Origin: Rhizophagus clarus
Taxonomy: Eukaryota > Glomeromycota > Glomeromycetes > Glomerales > Glomeraceae
Assembly (NCBI GenBank): GCA_015698045.1
Contig: BLAL01000156.1
Location: forward strand, 1,302,001 to 1,366,000
Direction of reading: 5' to 3'
DNA: 64,000 nucleotides
Part shown: positions 1-11,215 of the stretch, piece after piece
How positions within the stretch are numbered: the stretch's first letter is position 1
Layout of the letters: each line of letters opens with the position of its first letter
Position numbers and translations under genes: made by a program
The notes under the pieces: generated by a model
What the model saw: only the letters and a program-made list of their open reading frames with translations
Told to the model about the DNA's origin: nothing
Database searches by the model: none

Positions 1-732
1 GTATTATATTCTTTATTTCATTTATTGCGCTAAAAATGTGCTAGAAATATAATAAAATAAATTAAAGTCATACCATAAAACTTGTTCCGTATCTTCTAAC
101 AGTGAGTCATCATTTACAAGAATTAAAGTTCCAAGAAATTTTTCGATTTATTACGTTTTTTACAATAAGTAATATGTGAGTTACATTACATTAAATTCGC
201 CACAAATAAATTTTTCATAATAATAATGATGATAATAATAATAACAATAATAATAGATAAATAAATAAATAATTCTCTTGGTAAAAATTCTTGGTAAAAT
301 TTTTTTTCGGTAAAATTTCGGCTAATTTTTTGTTTAGGAATTTCTAGAAAATATACAAATCATTGAAAGAATGAATAATAAACGTTACTATGACTTGCAT
401 TATTGTGTGATTGGTAACGTACAGTAATGTGTCGGTATTCAGAATTCCGTCGTGAAACAAAAATATCGGCAATGGTAAAGATCAACATTTTAATATACTA
501 ATCACGTCATCTAAAAAGTTACGTTATCGTCTGTTCCTTGGCATTGATTTTTTCTATAAATAATTCCACGAAAAAATTGGTTTCTAGATTTTCCAGAACA
601 AATCTAGAATATATTAAAATACATTAGAAAAAATCATTCAAACAATCTTAAAAACATCATAACAATTAACAATTCTCCTTCTTTCATCATCTTTTTCTTA
701 TTTTTATTTATACAAGTAATAATTTACTAAAA
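1..732. other. A+T-rich 5' flank of the monooxygenase gene
   Basis: No gene is visible here. The stretch holds an imperfect ATA/ATG trinucleotide tract at about 221-272 and pyrimidine-rich sequence (TTCTCCTTCTTTCATC) about 60 bp before the start codon at 733. The latter is the kind of CT-rich leader often seen ahead of fungal start codons. No promoter element can be assigned with confidence. Confidence 0.5.
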
Positions 733-2295
733 ATGCAACAAGAAAAAATTCCAACGATAATTATTGTCGGTGCAGGTCTAGGAGGACTTTCTCTTTATCA
801 TTCATTGATAAAGAACAAGGATAAAAAAGAATTCAACGTAAAAATTTTTGAACGTGAATCTAGTCCTACAGGTATAAAAAAATTTTAAATTAAATATTAC
901 ATTAACAACATTAACGTTAACTAACTCGTACCTGTATCTGTTACATATTTAGATCGATGGCAAGGATATCATATAGGCATGTCCAATTACGGAGCTCAAT
1001 CTCTTTTGAATTGTATTCCGTCCTCAATCGCTTCAAACCTTCCAAAAGCAATTCCTGATCCAATCCCTAATGTAGAAATTCATGGAATAACCATCACTGA
1101 CCAAATAGGAAATGTTCTACTTGCCCCTCCAACTAAACCATTTAAAGATGTTTACGAATTGGCAAATGTATCTCGTGGTCAATTAGCAATTATCACTTAT
1201 CGTGATAGACTTAGAGATGTTTTATTAGAAGGGGTACCAGTTCAATGGAATAAAAAATGTATTAAATATGTAGAAACTCAAGAGGGAGTTTGGGTATTTT
1301 TTGAAGATGGTTCACAAGAATTTTGTAATATTTTGATTGGTGCAGATGGAATTAATTCTCCAAGTAAGTTAAAATTTATCTTCATTAACGTCTATTATTA
1401 TTTATTAATTTTATTCTCAATTAAATTATAACATTTTATTTTTTTTATTATGACAGTACGAAAACAGAAATTACCTGAATTACAAATCGTTGATTATGGA
1501 ATTACCCATGTTGGTGCGGATATTTCTGTACCTAAACAGCTTATGGACAAAGCAAATAAAATCCATGGAAATTATTTAGCCTGTAAAACTCTTGGAACAA
1601 AAGGAGATTCAACATTTATGATAACGCGCTTAATACCAATTAAACAAGAAAAAAATGACGAGATGAATGAACCTCATTATAGAGCAACATTAACTTATTC
1701 TTATCCCTCTGAATTGGATAATATTGATGTTGAATCTGATAAAGTTAAAGTTGATGATAATGATCCTGCATCAGTCATCGAACATGTTAAACGATTAATT
1801 AGAGAATTAAGACCAGATTGTGAATTGACTGATTTATTGTTAGAATTGTGGGATTTGGCACCTAAAACGATTCCAAATGATCCAATAAAGTTTCCATTTA
1901 AAACTTATAATCCAGTACAACGAAGGATGATGCGAGACATCGATCCAATGTCTATCAAATCATGGACAAGTAGTAGAGTTACATTATTAGGGGATGCTGC
2001 TCATGCTATGAGTCCTATATTAGGATTAGGAGCAAATAATGCTATTCAAGATGCCGATAAACTTTCTCAAGCATTACTTAAATATACGGAAAATAATATT
2101 TCATTTATTGAAGAATACGAAAAAGAAATGTTAAAACGAACGTCCGCTGATGTATTAAAATCTAGAAATGTCACATTTAAAATTTCCACGCCAGTTGGAC
2201 CCTTTGGCGTTATTATTAGAGATAGTATTTTGAAAGTTATAAACACTATGATAAACTTTTATGGTTTTGTGGATAATTTAATTTTTAAGAATTAA
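733..2295 (+). CDS. FAD-dependent monooxygenase (PHBH/salicylate-hydroxylase type), three exons
   Basis: Exons 733-871, 953-1363 and 1457-2295 join in frame to give 462 residues; introns are 81 and 93 bp with GTATAA and GTAAGT donors and TTTAG and GACAG acceptors. The product is a class A flavoprotein monooxygenase of the PF01494 kind. Near residues 8-24 it has the Rossmann motif VGAGLGGL that binds the ADP part of FAD. The GADG motif is at about 176-179, joining FAD and NAD(P)H sites, and the LGDAAHAM motif at about 361-367 contacts the flavin ribityl chain. Such enzymes hydroxylate small, usually aromatic, substrates using NAD(P)H and O2; the substrate cannot be read from sequence. The start is the first ATG, eight codons before the Rossmann strand. 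Length is near the 400-480 expected. There is no signal peptide; the last ~45 residues are fairly hydrophobic and may contact a membrane. Splicing is inferred, but restores the expected order of motifs without gaps. Confidence 0.9.
872..952 (+). other. intron 1 of the monooxygenase gene
   Basis: 81 bp, donor GTATAA, acceptor TATTTAG. Removing it joins the first base of an Asp codon to exon 2 (phase 1) and continues the frame as DRWQGYHIG, typical sequence following the first FAD-motif region of this family. Confidence 0.85.
1364..1456 (+). other. intron 2 of the monooxygenase gene
   Basis: 93 bp, donor GTAAGT, acceptor ATGACAG. The join is phase 1 and continues GADGINSP directly into IRKQKLPEL. 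Reading through instead ends at a stop at 1429-1431. Confidence 0.85.
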
Positions 2296-3917
2296 AATAA
2301 TTATTAACTGTTAGTAATTTACCTTATTATATTTTAGAATTAGAACATGCATATAAATATGCATATACATCACATACATACAGTGCATACATATATATAT
2401 ACGTATAAATATATAATATATAGAATATACAAATAGAATAAATATAGAATTATCACGAATAATAAAGTGACATTTAAAAAAAGCAATGGCGTTATAGCTT
2501 TTTTTTTCTTTAATTTTTCGCTTATAAACTGGAGTGGCGTATTAAAAATTGCAATAAATCACATATCATAATTTAAATATTACATAATTTAATATTAATA
2601 ATAACAAATACTTAAATAAATAATTTACTGATTATTAAGAATAAATATTTTGACCCTGTAAAACAACTTTACCAAGTCTTCTAAATATATTTCAATATAC
2701 TTAATATACTTCATCTAACCGAAATAATAAAAGTAATTATTATAAAAGTGTTTCATAATCTCACAAACATTCAAGATATTTTAACAAATTTTATGTGGCT
2801 ATTTAGCAAAAGTGCTGAAATTATGCTATGAAATAAAAAAAAAAAACCTGCGTTACGCACGGCATAGTAATTTTATTTAAATATTTTAATAATTATTAAA
2901 ATTATTTAAAGTATTTTTTTAACAACTTTACAAATTATTTTGAAAAAAAAAAAAAACTAATAATGGAAATAAAAACAAAAATAAAATGGCCAAGAAAAAT
3001 AATTATAACGAATAATTTTGTGTAATTTACATTGTAAGCTCAATGAAATTTTCTGCGGCACTCGGTTTAACAAAATAAATAAAAAAAACATATATATTAT
3101 ATTTTTAAAAAAAAATGTATGTATATTTATATATTATATTTTTTTAAAAAAAAAAATGAATGATATCAGCTTTTATATTCTCATATACATTTTTGGTATT
3201 TTTACATCGAAATACGCCGTCAAGATTCTTATTTGCGTACAACATGTTGCTCGTACTATAATATATTATATACTGCTAAAATTGTACTAACAATACGCAG
3301 TTTAAAACCATTTACATTAAAAAAATATGTATGTTCAACCAAATGTAGTAATTTAAGAAATTTTTTCATTGTCTAACAACATAAAAAATTTAAATCATTA
3401 GTAGTAAGCACTATTTGTATCTTTATTTTCTCCGGTTTTCCGATAACGTGTGCGTACTGACCTTATAGAATACCCCTGCGTATAGCACTTAGTAAAAAAT
3501 TCAAAAGTCATCGTGCTGGTCGATATTTCATTCAGCCGATAAATTCCGGACTCTTGGCCGGTCATTTGCACGTTTTTTATTGGAAAAAATTGGGCATGTT
3601 CGAAAAGAATGGCTATGGATTTTCACGGAATTACATGTATTATTAATTGTGTATATTGGTTTGCACAACTATTCGGAGATTTTTTTGTTATCCATGTCAC
3701 ATTTGACCACACCCCATTTCCCCAGATGTATTTGAAAAAATTTTTTTATTATAGTAACTGTATAAATTGTATAAATCACAAAAAACTAACATTTTCAATT
3801 TTTTAAAAAAAAGTGATATATATATATATATACACATATACAATTTTTTTTAATTAAGGCTATAAATAAATAAATAAATAAATTTTTTTGTTTGCAGTAA
3901 AAATTGAGAAACCAGAT

Positions 3918-3952
<35 letters not shown>

Positions 3953-4194
3953 TATATAACTCTGGCATTTTAGATCAACCAGACCAGTTTTTTTAACGAA
4001 AAAAAAAAAAAAAATTCTTTTTCCGCTTTTGTTTTCATTATTTAAAAGTACGGTGGAAGTTTTAATATTTCCCCTCTCAAATTTTTCAAAAACTTCTTGC
4101 AAAAAAAAAAAAAAAAAAAAAATTCCATTAATTTTTCTTTTAATATATACATTAAATATATATCAAAAGAGAAAATAATCGTAAGGTTTTTTAT
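2296..4194. other. A+T-rich intergenic region with array-type 5' flank
   Basis: No gene seen. It contains TA-rich tracts (2340-2420), long A or T runs (3919-3949 and 4002-4013) and GTATAT tracts. The block around 2815-2870 (AAATTATGCTATGAAA followed by GGCATAGTAATTTTA) resembles 27148-27195. 2640-2760 also resembles sequence near 27.3 kb and 44.7 kb, so this is probably the distal 5' part of the duplicated array unit belonging to copy A. 3405-3515 is an inverted copy of about 57085-57240. Short open frames here are low-complexity by-products. Confidence 0.5.
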
Positions 4195-4290
4195 TGATTC
4201 CCCTTTCTCGCTTTGAAGTATAAAAAAAATTCGTAAAACATACACACGCTAAACTTTCTCGAATTACGAAAAAAAGTTTCCCTATTATTT
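4195..4290 (+). promoter_or_regulatory. upstream block of array copy A (diverged)
   Basis: Contains AAGGTTTTTTATTGATTC, then a CTCGCTTTGAAG segment and ACACGCTAAACTTTCTCGAAT. These line up in order with the block upstream of copies C-F (GTAAAGTTTTTGATTCAG, CTCTTTAAAGAA, AACGCGATACGCTTAAA). It is the most diverged of the six. Function is inferred only from conservation and position, 110-200 bp before the ATG. Confidence 0.45.
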
Positions 4291-4360
4291 TTTTTATAAA
4301 AAAAACCAATTTTTATTTAACGAAGATTTTTAAAAAATTTCTTGTAGTAAAGAAATATAA

Positions 4361-4397
<37 letters not shown>

Positions 4398-4400
<3 letters not shown>

Positions 4401-4971
4401 GAACAACTATCTTCACAAAAAGTTGCCCAACAATTACAACATGAAAAAAACAATAATGTTTCTACGATAGAAAATATTGGAAACATTAGCCGTGTTAAAA
4501 AAGAAAACAAACTTCATTCTCCAAAGACTTCAAACCGGTGTGTTTTTTTTTAAAAAGAAAGGAAAAAAAAAAATTTTTTTTTTTTTTTCCTTTGCTCTAT
4601 TCTTTTAAGGGGGGTTGGGAGTACGGTTTGTCTGTGTGACCAATTTGTTTTTAGCCTTTCACCAAAAAATTTTGTGGAGGCGAAGCACCCGGCAAAAAAT
4701 TGTAATGAATTATTATTTCCCTTTTTAATTTTCGTCATTTCCTTCTATTACTTCTATTAGTTCTCCGTACCAAATAAAAGATATGGATTCTGAACAAACT
4801 TCCATGGTTAAACCATCTTCTCATGTTAGTCGAATTCTTCGTAAGCGCAGGGATCATCGACAATTAAGACATGTCTATACTTATACATTAAACCATATTA
4901 GACGTTTACCAAGGCAGAATGTGAACGACCCATACGCAAACCAAATTTTTAATGGTTCCAATTTCTACTAA
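4398..4971 (+). CDS. array copy A: small basic two-exon protein, QIFNGSNF family
   Basis: Exons 4398-4537 and 4761-4971 give 116 residues. Exon 1 opens MEQLSSQKVAQQ and is rich in Asn, Lys and Ser. The donor is GTGTGT, weaker than the GTAAGT/GTGAGT of other copies; the acceptor is TTCTATTAG. The phase-2 join makes an Arg codon and leads into SPYQ, the same exon 2 opening as copies C and D. Exon 2 carries the basic patch RKRRDHRQLRH, a LIxxLPRQN-like stretch and the C-terminus QIFNGSNFY. Without splicing, exon 1 stops within four codons. There is no signal peptide, transmembrane segment or recognised domain. The charged character and Arg cluster would suit a nuclear or nucleic-acid-associated protein, but that is speculation. 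The run NNNVSTI in exon 1 is shared with copy F, suggesting these two are closer to each other in exon 1 than to C-E. The first ATG after a long A run was taken as the start because MEQ opens every complete copy except F (MGQ). Confidence 0.75.
4538..4760 (+). other. intron of array copy A
   Basis: 223 bp, phase 2. Its interior (TTTAGCCTTTCACCAAAAAATTT near 4650-4672, then GGAGGCGAAGCACCCGG) matches intron sequence in C and D (TTTCACCCCGAAAAAA) and in B (GGAAGGCGAAGAACACGGG). Intron and exons therefore duplicated together. Confidence 0.7.
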
Positions 4972-6590
4972 TAGTTATATTCTGAAATTTAGATATTTTC
5001 CTTCGTTTATATTAATTTAAATAATAATTCTAATTTTTAATTTCGTGAATCCGCAAAATCTGTTATATCGCCGGCAATTTCGTTAATGAACCTTTTTCGT
5101 ATTACCATTCGTAGTTTCGTACAACGTTTTTATAAATAGCTCCGTTATATACGTATAAATAAAATTTCTTATTATATATAAAATATCATTTTACTACGTC
5201 TTTTTTATTTAAAGCACATTTACCGTTCTATTCGTTTTTTTTATAAAGTACTAGATTTTTTTTATGTAGTTTATATTTTTTGTGTTATTGTTTTCCTATC
5301 ATATCTATACTTTGATATTATAAAAGAAAATAAATGAATTTTTTTTTCTTTCTTTGAAATTTAAGTAAACACTTATTATAATAAAAAAAAATTTGCTTCT
5401 AATTTTTTTTTTATAATTATATTAAAATGAATTTATTATAAAAAATTTTTCCGCTTTTAGCCTGTTAAATATTCAATTGTTATAAGTTAACGTCTTTCCT
5501 CATTATGATACGATGAAGCGGATTTTTAACCGGTCAATAGAAATCCCTTGTTTTCTATTTATACTTAGTTAATTAACAATGACCCATAACAAAAACGGAT
5601 TAGTGGCTGCCGTACATATCCACTTCACTCCCCAGTTTCTCTCCCCCCCCCAAAAAATTATTACAAATATTGAAAAAAGTCTAGAATTTTCTAGCAATAA
5701 TATTTTAAATTAACAACAAAATAAATCCAATAATAAAATATTCCCAAATGATGTCTGTGGTTTCTTTCTATGTAACTATCCCATGAAAAAATATAAATAA
5801 AATAAAATAAAGTAACAAAAGATAAAGAAAAAAGAAAAAGAAAAAGAAAAGTTATTTATGGTTTTGAACTTTTGACTATTTATCATACAGCGTTACATAT
5901 GACCGTTGTAGTAGCCCTCTTGATACTACTATTTAAGGGATACCATTATAGAGTACTGTATGTATATGTACTGCGATCGAATACAAGTATGTAACTAAAG
6001 ATATATTGGCGTTGCATTGTTTGTGTAGCGGTCTGTGTTTTAATTTGATGTCAAAAACTTTGATGTCTCATTTTCAACTCTCTGAGCACGGAGTTAACTC
6101 AGGGAAAAATTCCAAATGCATAAGTGCATAAGTACTAATAAAGTAAAGGATTGTTTTCTGTTTATACTTTCTATCAAATCATTGACTATCGGCATTTTCC
6201 AACATATTCCCCATTTACTTAATAAGGTTTATAAATAAACGATATATATTTTTTTTTTAAAGTTTATATAAACGATATACTATTTGTACAAATGAATTTT
6301 AAAAAATAATAGGCAATTGATAAACACTTTATAAAATTCAATGAAGATGCCCCATTTTTTTTCATCATCATCGTACAAAAAAATCATTTGAAACATACGT
6401 AATAAATATTAAACACTAATCCTCTTTTAGCAAAAATTTCTCTTTATCCATGCGATTACTACAATTTTCACTATAGTACACTGTATATATTACACATGAC
6501 TTCGATTTACACTATTTATAACACTCGGTATAAAAAACAGGGTTCTCCATTAAAAAAAGCCAATCCCGTGACATTTAGCCAATAATATTC
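4972..6590. other. 3' flank of array copy A, shared with flanks of other copies
   Basis: No gene seen. 5047-5105 is a diverged copy of the downstream block of other units (GCAAAATCTG, then ATGAACCTTTTTCGTATT). 5455-6200 resembles 52660-53060 and, more weakly, 16380-16830 and 39730-40150: a shared order of AAGCGGATTTTTAACCGGTC, TTTCTATTTATACTTAG, a run of AAAGAAAAAG and GTTATTTATGGTTTTGA. This marks the trailing part of the duplicated unit. A tetranucleotide or purine-rich tract lies at 5796-5852. Confidence 0.5.
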
Positions 6591-6597
6591 CTTAAAC

Positions 6598-6712
6598 CAA
6601 CTAACCCAACCTAACTCTAACCCTAACTTTAATCCTAAGCCTAAGCCTAATCCTAACCCTAACTCTAACCTAGTCCTAACTCTAACCCCATCCTAACCCC
6701 ATCATTCTCCGT
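6598..6712. repeat. interstitial telomere-like CCCTAA tract
   Basis: About 115 bp of degenerate hexamers reading CTAACC, CTAACT, CTAACCCTAA, CCTAAGCCTAAG, CCTAACCCTAAC and so on, with no interruption by other sequence. The C-rich strand is the + strand. The unit is that of TTAGGG-type telomeres; the many substitutions show it is old or was never a perfect telomere. Confidence 0.85.
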
Positions 6713-7735
6713 TTTTGATTCGGTGGCATCTTCACTTTATTTATCACTAATTAATATATAGAAGAGGAAGTTATTTCATCGTAATAAACCTCAAGAATAA
6801 AGAGAAGCACACCAAAAAAATTTTCAGTCTTATTTTATACTCAACTTTGAGCAATTAATAAATAATAAATCATTATTTTTATTTTGTTTTATTGTATGAG
6901 AATTCCATAGAAAAGAAATAAGAATAATTAATTTATCTTCAGCGCAAAATTCATTTAAAACAATGTTTCCTGTGAATTAGAATACGATTTATCAAAATTT
7001 TTTTTTTAAAAATTTAAATTAGTTACACAATTAACATATAAACTTCTTATGAGCTTGATTCTTATTTATTTTTCATATTCATAATCCTCTTGCTCTTCAA
7101 ATTTTTTGAAAAGAGATTAAATTTGATTTCACATTTTCTTTTTAATTTGAAGCCCTTTTAGCCTTTCTTTAAAACTAATAACATCAAAATTGAATTAAAC
7201 CACTAAATGAATCCGAAGTATATATATATTTTTTTTATGCTGAATATTCTAGATTTATTCCGATCATTTTCACGGTTTAAATATTTTCTAAAATATTGTA
7301 TTAATTTATATTTGCTTTTTGTAATTGCTCTGCGTTTTCTGCGTCTCTATTATGTGACTTTAAAATAATTTTAATAATAATTTTACTTAATTTTAAAATC
7401 TTTTTTACATCAAAAGGGATATAGTTTTTTGATTTTACGTACTTGATAATACTACTGTGGTAATTAATATGTAGCGCTGATTATTTTTCAATGAGGGCTA
7501 TAATGATAATATGATCTTAACTATATTATAGGCCTTAATAAATTATGCTTTCCATAATGTTCCAGTTTTAGGCGAATTATGGCTTAAACTGGTCAATTTT
7601 TAAAAAATACTGGTACTTAAGGTTGCCTATTAGATGACAATTGATTGGCGCAATTGGTCGAAGTTAGGTTTAAGAATTACGACTAGTATAATTCTAATTT
7701 GTCCAAATTTTGAATTGCTAACGAAAAAATAAATC
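6713..7735. other. A+T-rich intergenic stretch without recognisable features
   Basis: No gene, splice-site pattern or repeat that I can support. One short palindromic T/A run lies near 6992-7010. Confidence 0.5.
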
Positions 7736-7940
7736 AAAAACACTAATACATGTATCTTTGATATAAATATCAAAATTGCACTCATCCAAACATGCCTAAA
7801 AAGAAATAGCCTGAAATATTTATTAATAACATTTCATTGCAGTAAAATAATAAAAAGAAGTAAAATCCACTTTCATATATCTAAAAAACCTGAAGTAACG
7901 AAACATTAGCCAACATTCGTTAAGAAATAATTAAAAAATT

Positions 7941-8424
7941 TTAGGGAATTTAATTGTCTCCAAAACCTTTGATCGATTAATTGATTATTTTATAGAGAGT
8001 ATGATCGATCAAACTCGATCAATCATGTTTAATTGACCAATTTAATCGATCAAATAGTAATCGCTATATTAAATTTTAAATTAAGTAAATTAAGTTTGAT
8101 AATCGATATATTATGAAAAAATTTATTATGAAAGTTTATCATTTGTTATTTTATTATGTATTTTCAAGCTAAATTATTCTTAGTTTATTCAAATGGAAAA
8201 AAAATAATTCGCTTACAGCCTCCGGCAAAAAGTTTTTAATATTAATAATATTATAAAAATCTGCCTGTATACTAAAATTAGAATTTTTAATCAATTAAAT
8301 AGAAGTTATCATATGGTTATTGATTGATTGTATTGATTGATTATATATTTGATTGATCATAATTATCAATTAATTGATTGATCGATCAATAATCGATCAT
8401 AATCAATATAATTAAATTCCCTAA
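7941..8424. mobile_element. GATC/ATTGATT-rich foldback element (MITE-like)
   Basis: 484 bp bounded by TTAGGGAATTTAATT at 7941 and its exact reverse complement at 8410-8424. Both subterminal regions are full of GATCGATTAATTGATT-type palindromic sequence, while the centre (8090-8300) is ordinary A+T-rich DNA. No coding capacity, so it would be a non-autonomous element. Flanks are AT-rich and I cannot fix a target-site duplication. Confidence 0.65.
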
Positions 8425-9225
8425 AAAATTTATCGATTCCTCATCACATCCAAAGATTTGGTGACAAACATTTTGTTGAATAAAATAATTAAAAATTTTA
8501 ATTCCTTGCTATAATCTCTTAATTCCTGAAGAACAGTTCACCTAAAATAAAATAACGAGATATTAGCAAATGTTTCATTGAGAAATATTAAAAATTTTTT
8601 TTGATTTATTATTACCCTAATGAACTAGCCACCTAAAATAAAAAGAAAGTTAACAAATTGATCTTTACTGAAATACCTGAAATCCCGCACGTTCTAAAGA
8701 GCTGACAAAAAAAAGTAACAAAAGTTTTGAAAAATAAATCAAAAAAATTCTTTCTGATTCCTCATCATGCCCAAAGACCGACTGCTTAAAAAAAGAAAAT
8801 AATGAAGCATTAACAAATTGTTTTGTTAAAACAATAAATCAAAAAAAAAAAAGATAACCTTCCAGAGATCCAAAGAACAAAGCAATCTAAAAAAAAAAAA
8901 TAGTGAACTATTTGTGACTTTTCATTAAAAGAAATAAATCAAAATATATAATATTCACAAGTCCAAAAATATACTTACTATAGTTTCATGTTGTTCTGAA
9001 CAAGTATGTAGAGCAGACCCCTAAAAGTAAAAAAGTTTTTTTTTCTTAAAAAAAAAAAAATAATAAGTATTATTTTATGATAATAATATGTTTTTTCTTT
9101 ATAGTTTTCAAACATATTCAATCACTTACGCTATTTCATTTTCCTTATCGAATACTCTTGCATCAAGAAATTTTCTTTGTGTAAAAATATGCAAAATTTT
9201 GTGCATGAAAAAATTGATTTGCACA
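8425..9225 (-). pseudogene. possible decayed multi-microexon gene, or tandem exon/intron-like repeat
   Basis: On the minus strand there is a series of short C/G-containing segments separated by ~70-90 bp T-rich segments ending in AG. Examples: an ARVFDKENEIA-encoding segment ending at a GTAAGTG donor near 9129; TTTACTTTTAG then GGGTCTGCTCTACATAC near 9020; a GTAAGTA donor near 8979; ATTGCTTTGTTCTTTGG near 8885; a segment encoding VFGHDEESE near 8751-8781; and TTTTATTTTAG acceptors near 8632 and 8541. The intervening segments share TTGATTTATT and AACAAATTTGTTAA motifs, so they look related to one another. I could not join the segments into one open frame, and a join of the second and third gives a stop. 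It may be a dead gene, a tandem repeat mimicking splice sites, or a real gene I cannot parse. Confidence 0.3.
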
Positions 9226-9897
9226 CCCTGAAAATGCACATTATTTGAATATTTAATATATAAAGTGTAAATTCCAATGCAATATATTGTGTTAACTTTT
9301 ATACAAACTTTGTATAAAAAATTATATATGCAGTATTGTTAACTATATTGCATAAATAACAATATTGCATAAAATTTGAAAAATTAGGTATTTGTACAAT
9401 ATTGAATACCCTGAAAATTTCGTGATGTGGGTAGGTTGATCAACATTTTATTCCTGATAACCGAACCTAAGAATTACATTTTTTTTCAATAAAGTTTGAA
9501 TGTTGAAAACTTTAATGCTTAGATTTTTTTCAAAAAAAAATGTTTCGTTAAAAGTCAATTTTTCCCAAATATAGTCGATTGTTAAATGCCAGCTGAAAGT
9601 TTTCCAAAATTTTAATTTTTGCCGGCATTACTGAAATTTGGCCGGTATTATGGACTATCGATTTTTCTTATTTACGAGTTTCAACTACTGTAGTGCTACG
9701 AGATGATCTAATGAGAAGGGTACATCAAAAAATGCGCAAAAGAGGTAGCAATAGCACAACCAGTCCCTAATTGCTTCCTTTTCGATTTGCATAACTTACT
9801 AAATTTTTTGTATACCACCAATTTAGAAAAAGCCATGAAAATTCTAAGGTATGAGAAAGATATAAATTAATAATAATATTATTTTTTTCTATTTGCA
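9226..9897. other. intergenic stretch
   Basis: No gene identified. Around 9600-9655 there are short GCCGGCATTACTG and GGCCGGTATTATGG words that recur loosely elsewhere in the window (15260-15310, 25875-25895), probably fragments of a dispersed repeat. Confidence 0.4.
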
Positions 9898-10290
9898 GCA
9901 TATCTCACAAATAGATATCTTTATACAGCAGATTAGAATAATAAACAAGATTGATGAGCTTTTCGAGGGAATGAGGAACCGTAATATATATAACTTACGT
10001 GGTCCATTTAGAGCATTATCGGAAATGAACGCAAAAGATTGACTTGAGATTATTTTTCACAATTTATTATTGATGTTGATGTTCCCATAGACATTAAGGA
10101 AGACAAGATTTATTGAGTGAAAATATTGAGTGTATTTCGTAAAAAATAGAAACCCGTTCAGTAAAGACACGTCCATTATTTTTATGGGCAAGGGAAGTAT
10201 GGTGTAATTTACTATTATGGCGATTTAGAAGTAAATGAAGATGAGAAACATCATCTAACAAACAGTGTATCAAATCCTTGATGATTTATA
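9898..10290 (+). pseudogene. decayed coding relic of unknown family
   Basis: After a good acceptor-like TATTTGCAG (ending about 9900) one frame reads protein-like for about 46 codons: ISQIDIFIQQIRIINKIDE, then a short stretch ending in LRGPFRALSEMNAKD, and then TGA. The same frame continues as plausible protein with further stops, and a second segment near 10168-10235 reads RPLFLWAREVWCNLLLWRF. Amphipathic composition unlike the surrounding A+T noise suggests a former exon or transposon gene. I do not recognise the family. Confidence 0.35.
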
Positions 10291-10374
10291 GAGCTGACTT
10301 CAGTCTTGTAAACCTTGTAATTTTTGTTCCTTTTTCATTTCCTTTGTTTTCTTCACATCTCATGAAATATAGTT

Positions 10375-11215
10375 TCGGATTTTGAGGTATACGACCCGAA
10401 TGAAAAGTCATGTCTCGAACGCGACCTGATTATAGTTAAATCAGAGTAAGCACAGGTTGGCCTGTCAAATTGTATAAATTGTATTTAATTCGGGATCGGT
10501 CAAAGCAAGAGCATGACCTGATCCAACGGGACAGTCGAGTTATGCAGGTCACGGGTCATCAAATCAAGTGACCCTAACCTGAACGAGCGGACATATCTTA
10601 TATCACATGTCGATCATTTGCCGATTATAACATGTGATATCACATTAACTATGAAGCCCACACTGAAGCTCACAAATGTTCTAAAAATTATATTTAATTA
10701 TTTAATTCAATAAATAGTTATCAATAATTAAATATAAAAGTATTGTGGTAAAATAAAATGTGAATTCAAGGTTAGCTTTAGGCCGGAATTTTCAATAATT
10801 CATATATATGCCGATTATCTGCTAATTTGACTTTGAAGCTTCGGGCCAAGGCGCCAAACACAGAACTTCGGGCCAAACTTGAAACTTTCAAAATATGTTA
10901 CTTAAATGTTTAAGAATCAGTGGCAAAAATGATTATAAAAAATTTTTGATAATCAAAAAAGTTAGCTTTAAGTCAAAATTTTCAATAATTAATATATACG
11001 CTAATTACATGCCGCTAATTCGATTATTTTGAGTTCTGAAGTGGATAAATAGCCAAATAGAAAATTATTTCAGTTTTTAATTATAGTAACAAAAAAAAAA
11101 AAAAAATTTTAGGAGTAAATGATCGGCAAAATGGTCGGCAATAATTAGGATGTCCGCCCTGTTGAACGAGTCAGGTTAATGACTCAGGTCTTTACAGAAC
11201 ACTAATATAGAGAGG
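10375..11215. mobile_element. GACCC-rich inverted-repeat element interrupted by a second element
   Basis: 10375-10579 and 11171-11215 are rich in ACCCGA, GACCTGA and GGGTCA words, like the elements at 35356-35656 and 55275-55991, but ends are too diverged to fix. The 575 bp insertion 10588-11162 splits it. Coordinates of the outer element are approximate. Confidence 0.4.
10588..11162 (-). mobile_element. hAT-like non-autonomous element with 8 bp target duplication
   Basis: The right end read on the minus strand is ACAGGGCGGACATCC, a hAT-like terminus (CAGGG...). The left end is the shorter CGGACATATC. The insert is flanked by TGAACGAG at 10580-10587 and again at 11163-11170, the 8 bp duplication typical of hAT transposons. 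The interior is not coding. A second copy in opposite orientation starts at 43259 and shares most of the interior (for example TTTGGCCCGAAG, GGCTTCATA). Confidence 0.7.

Noticed and set aside
3018-3290. 90-codon open frame on the + strand
   Set aside because: The translation is dominated by Lys, Ile, Phe and Tyr from A+T runs. It has no counterpart reading in the related flanks and no splice or promoter context.
3609-3806. 65-codon frame opening MAMDFHGITCIINCVYWF
   Set aside because: The first half looks slightly protein-like but it is short, ends in A+T noise and I recognise nothing. Too weak to call.
3917-4738. Overlapping minus-strand frames with long Phe/Lys runs
   Set aside because: They are produced by poly-A/poly-T tracts and run antisense to exon 1 of array copy A.
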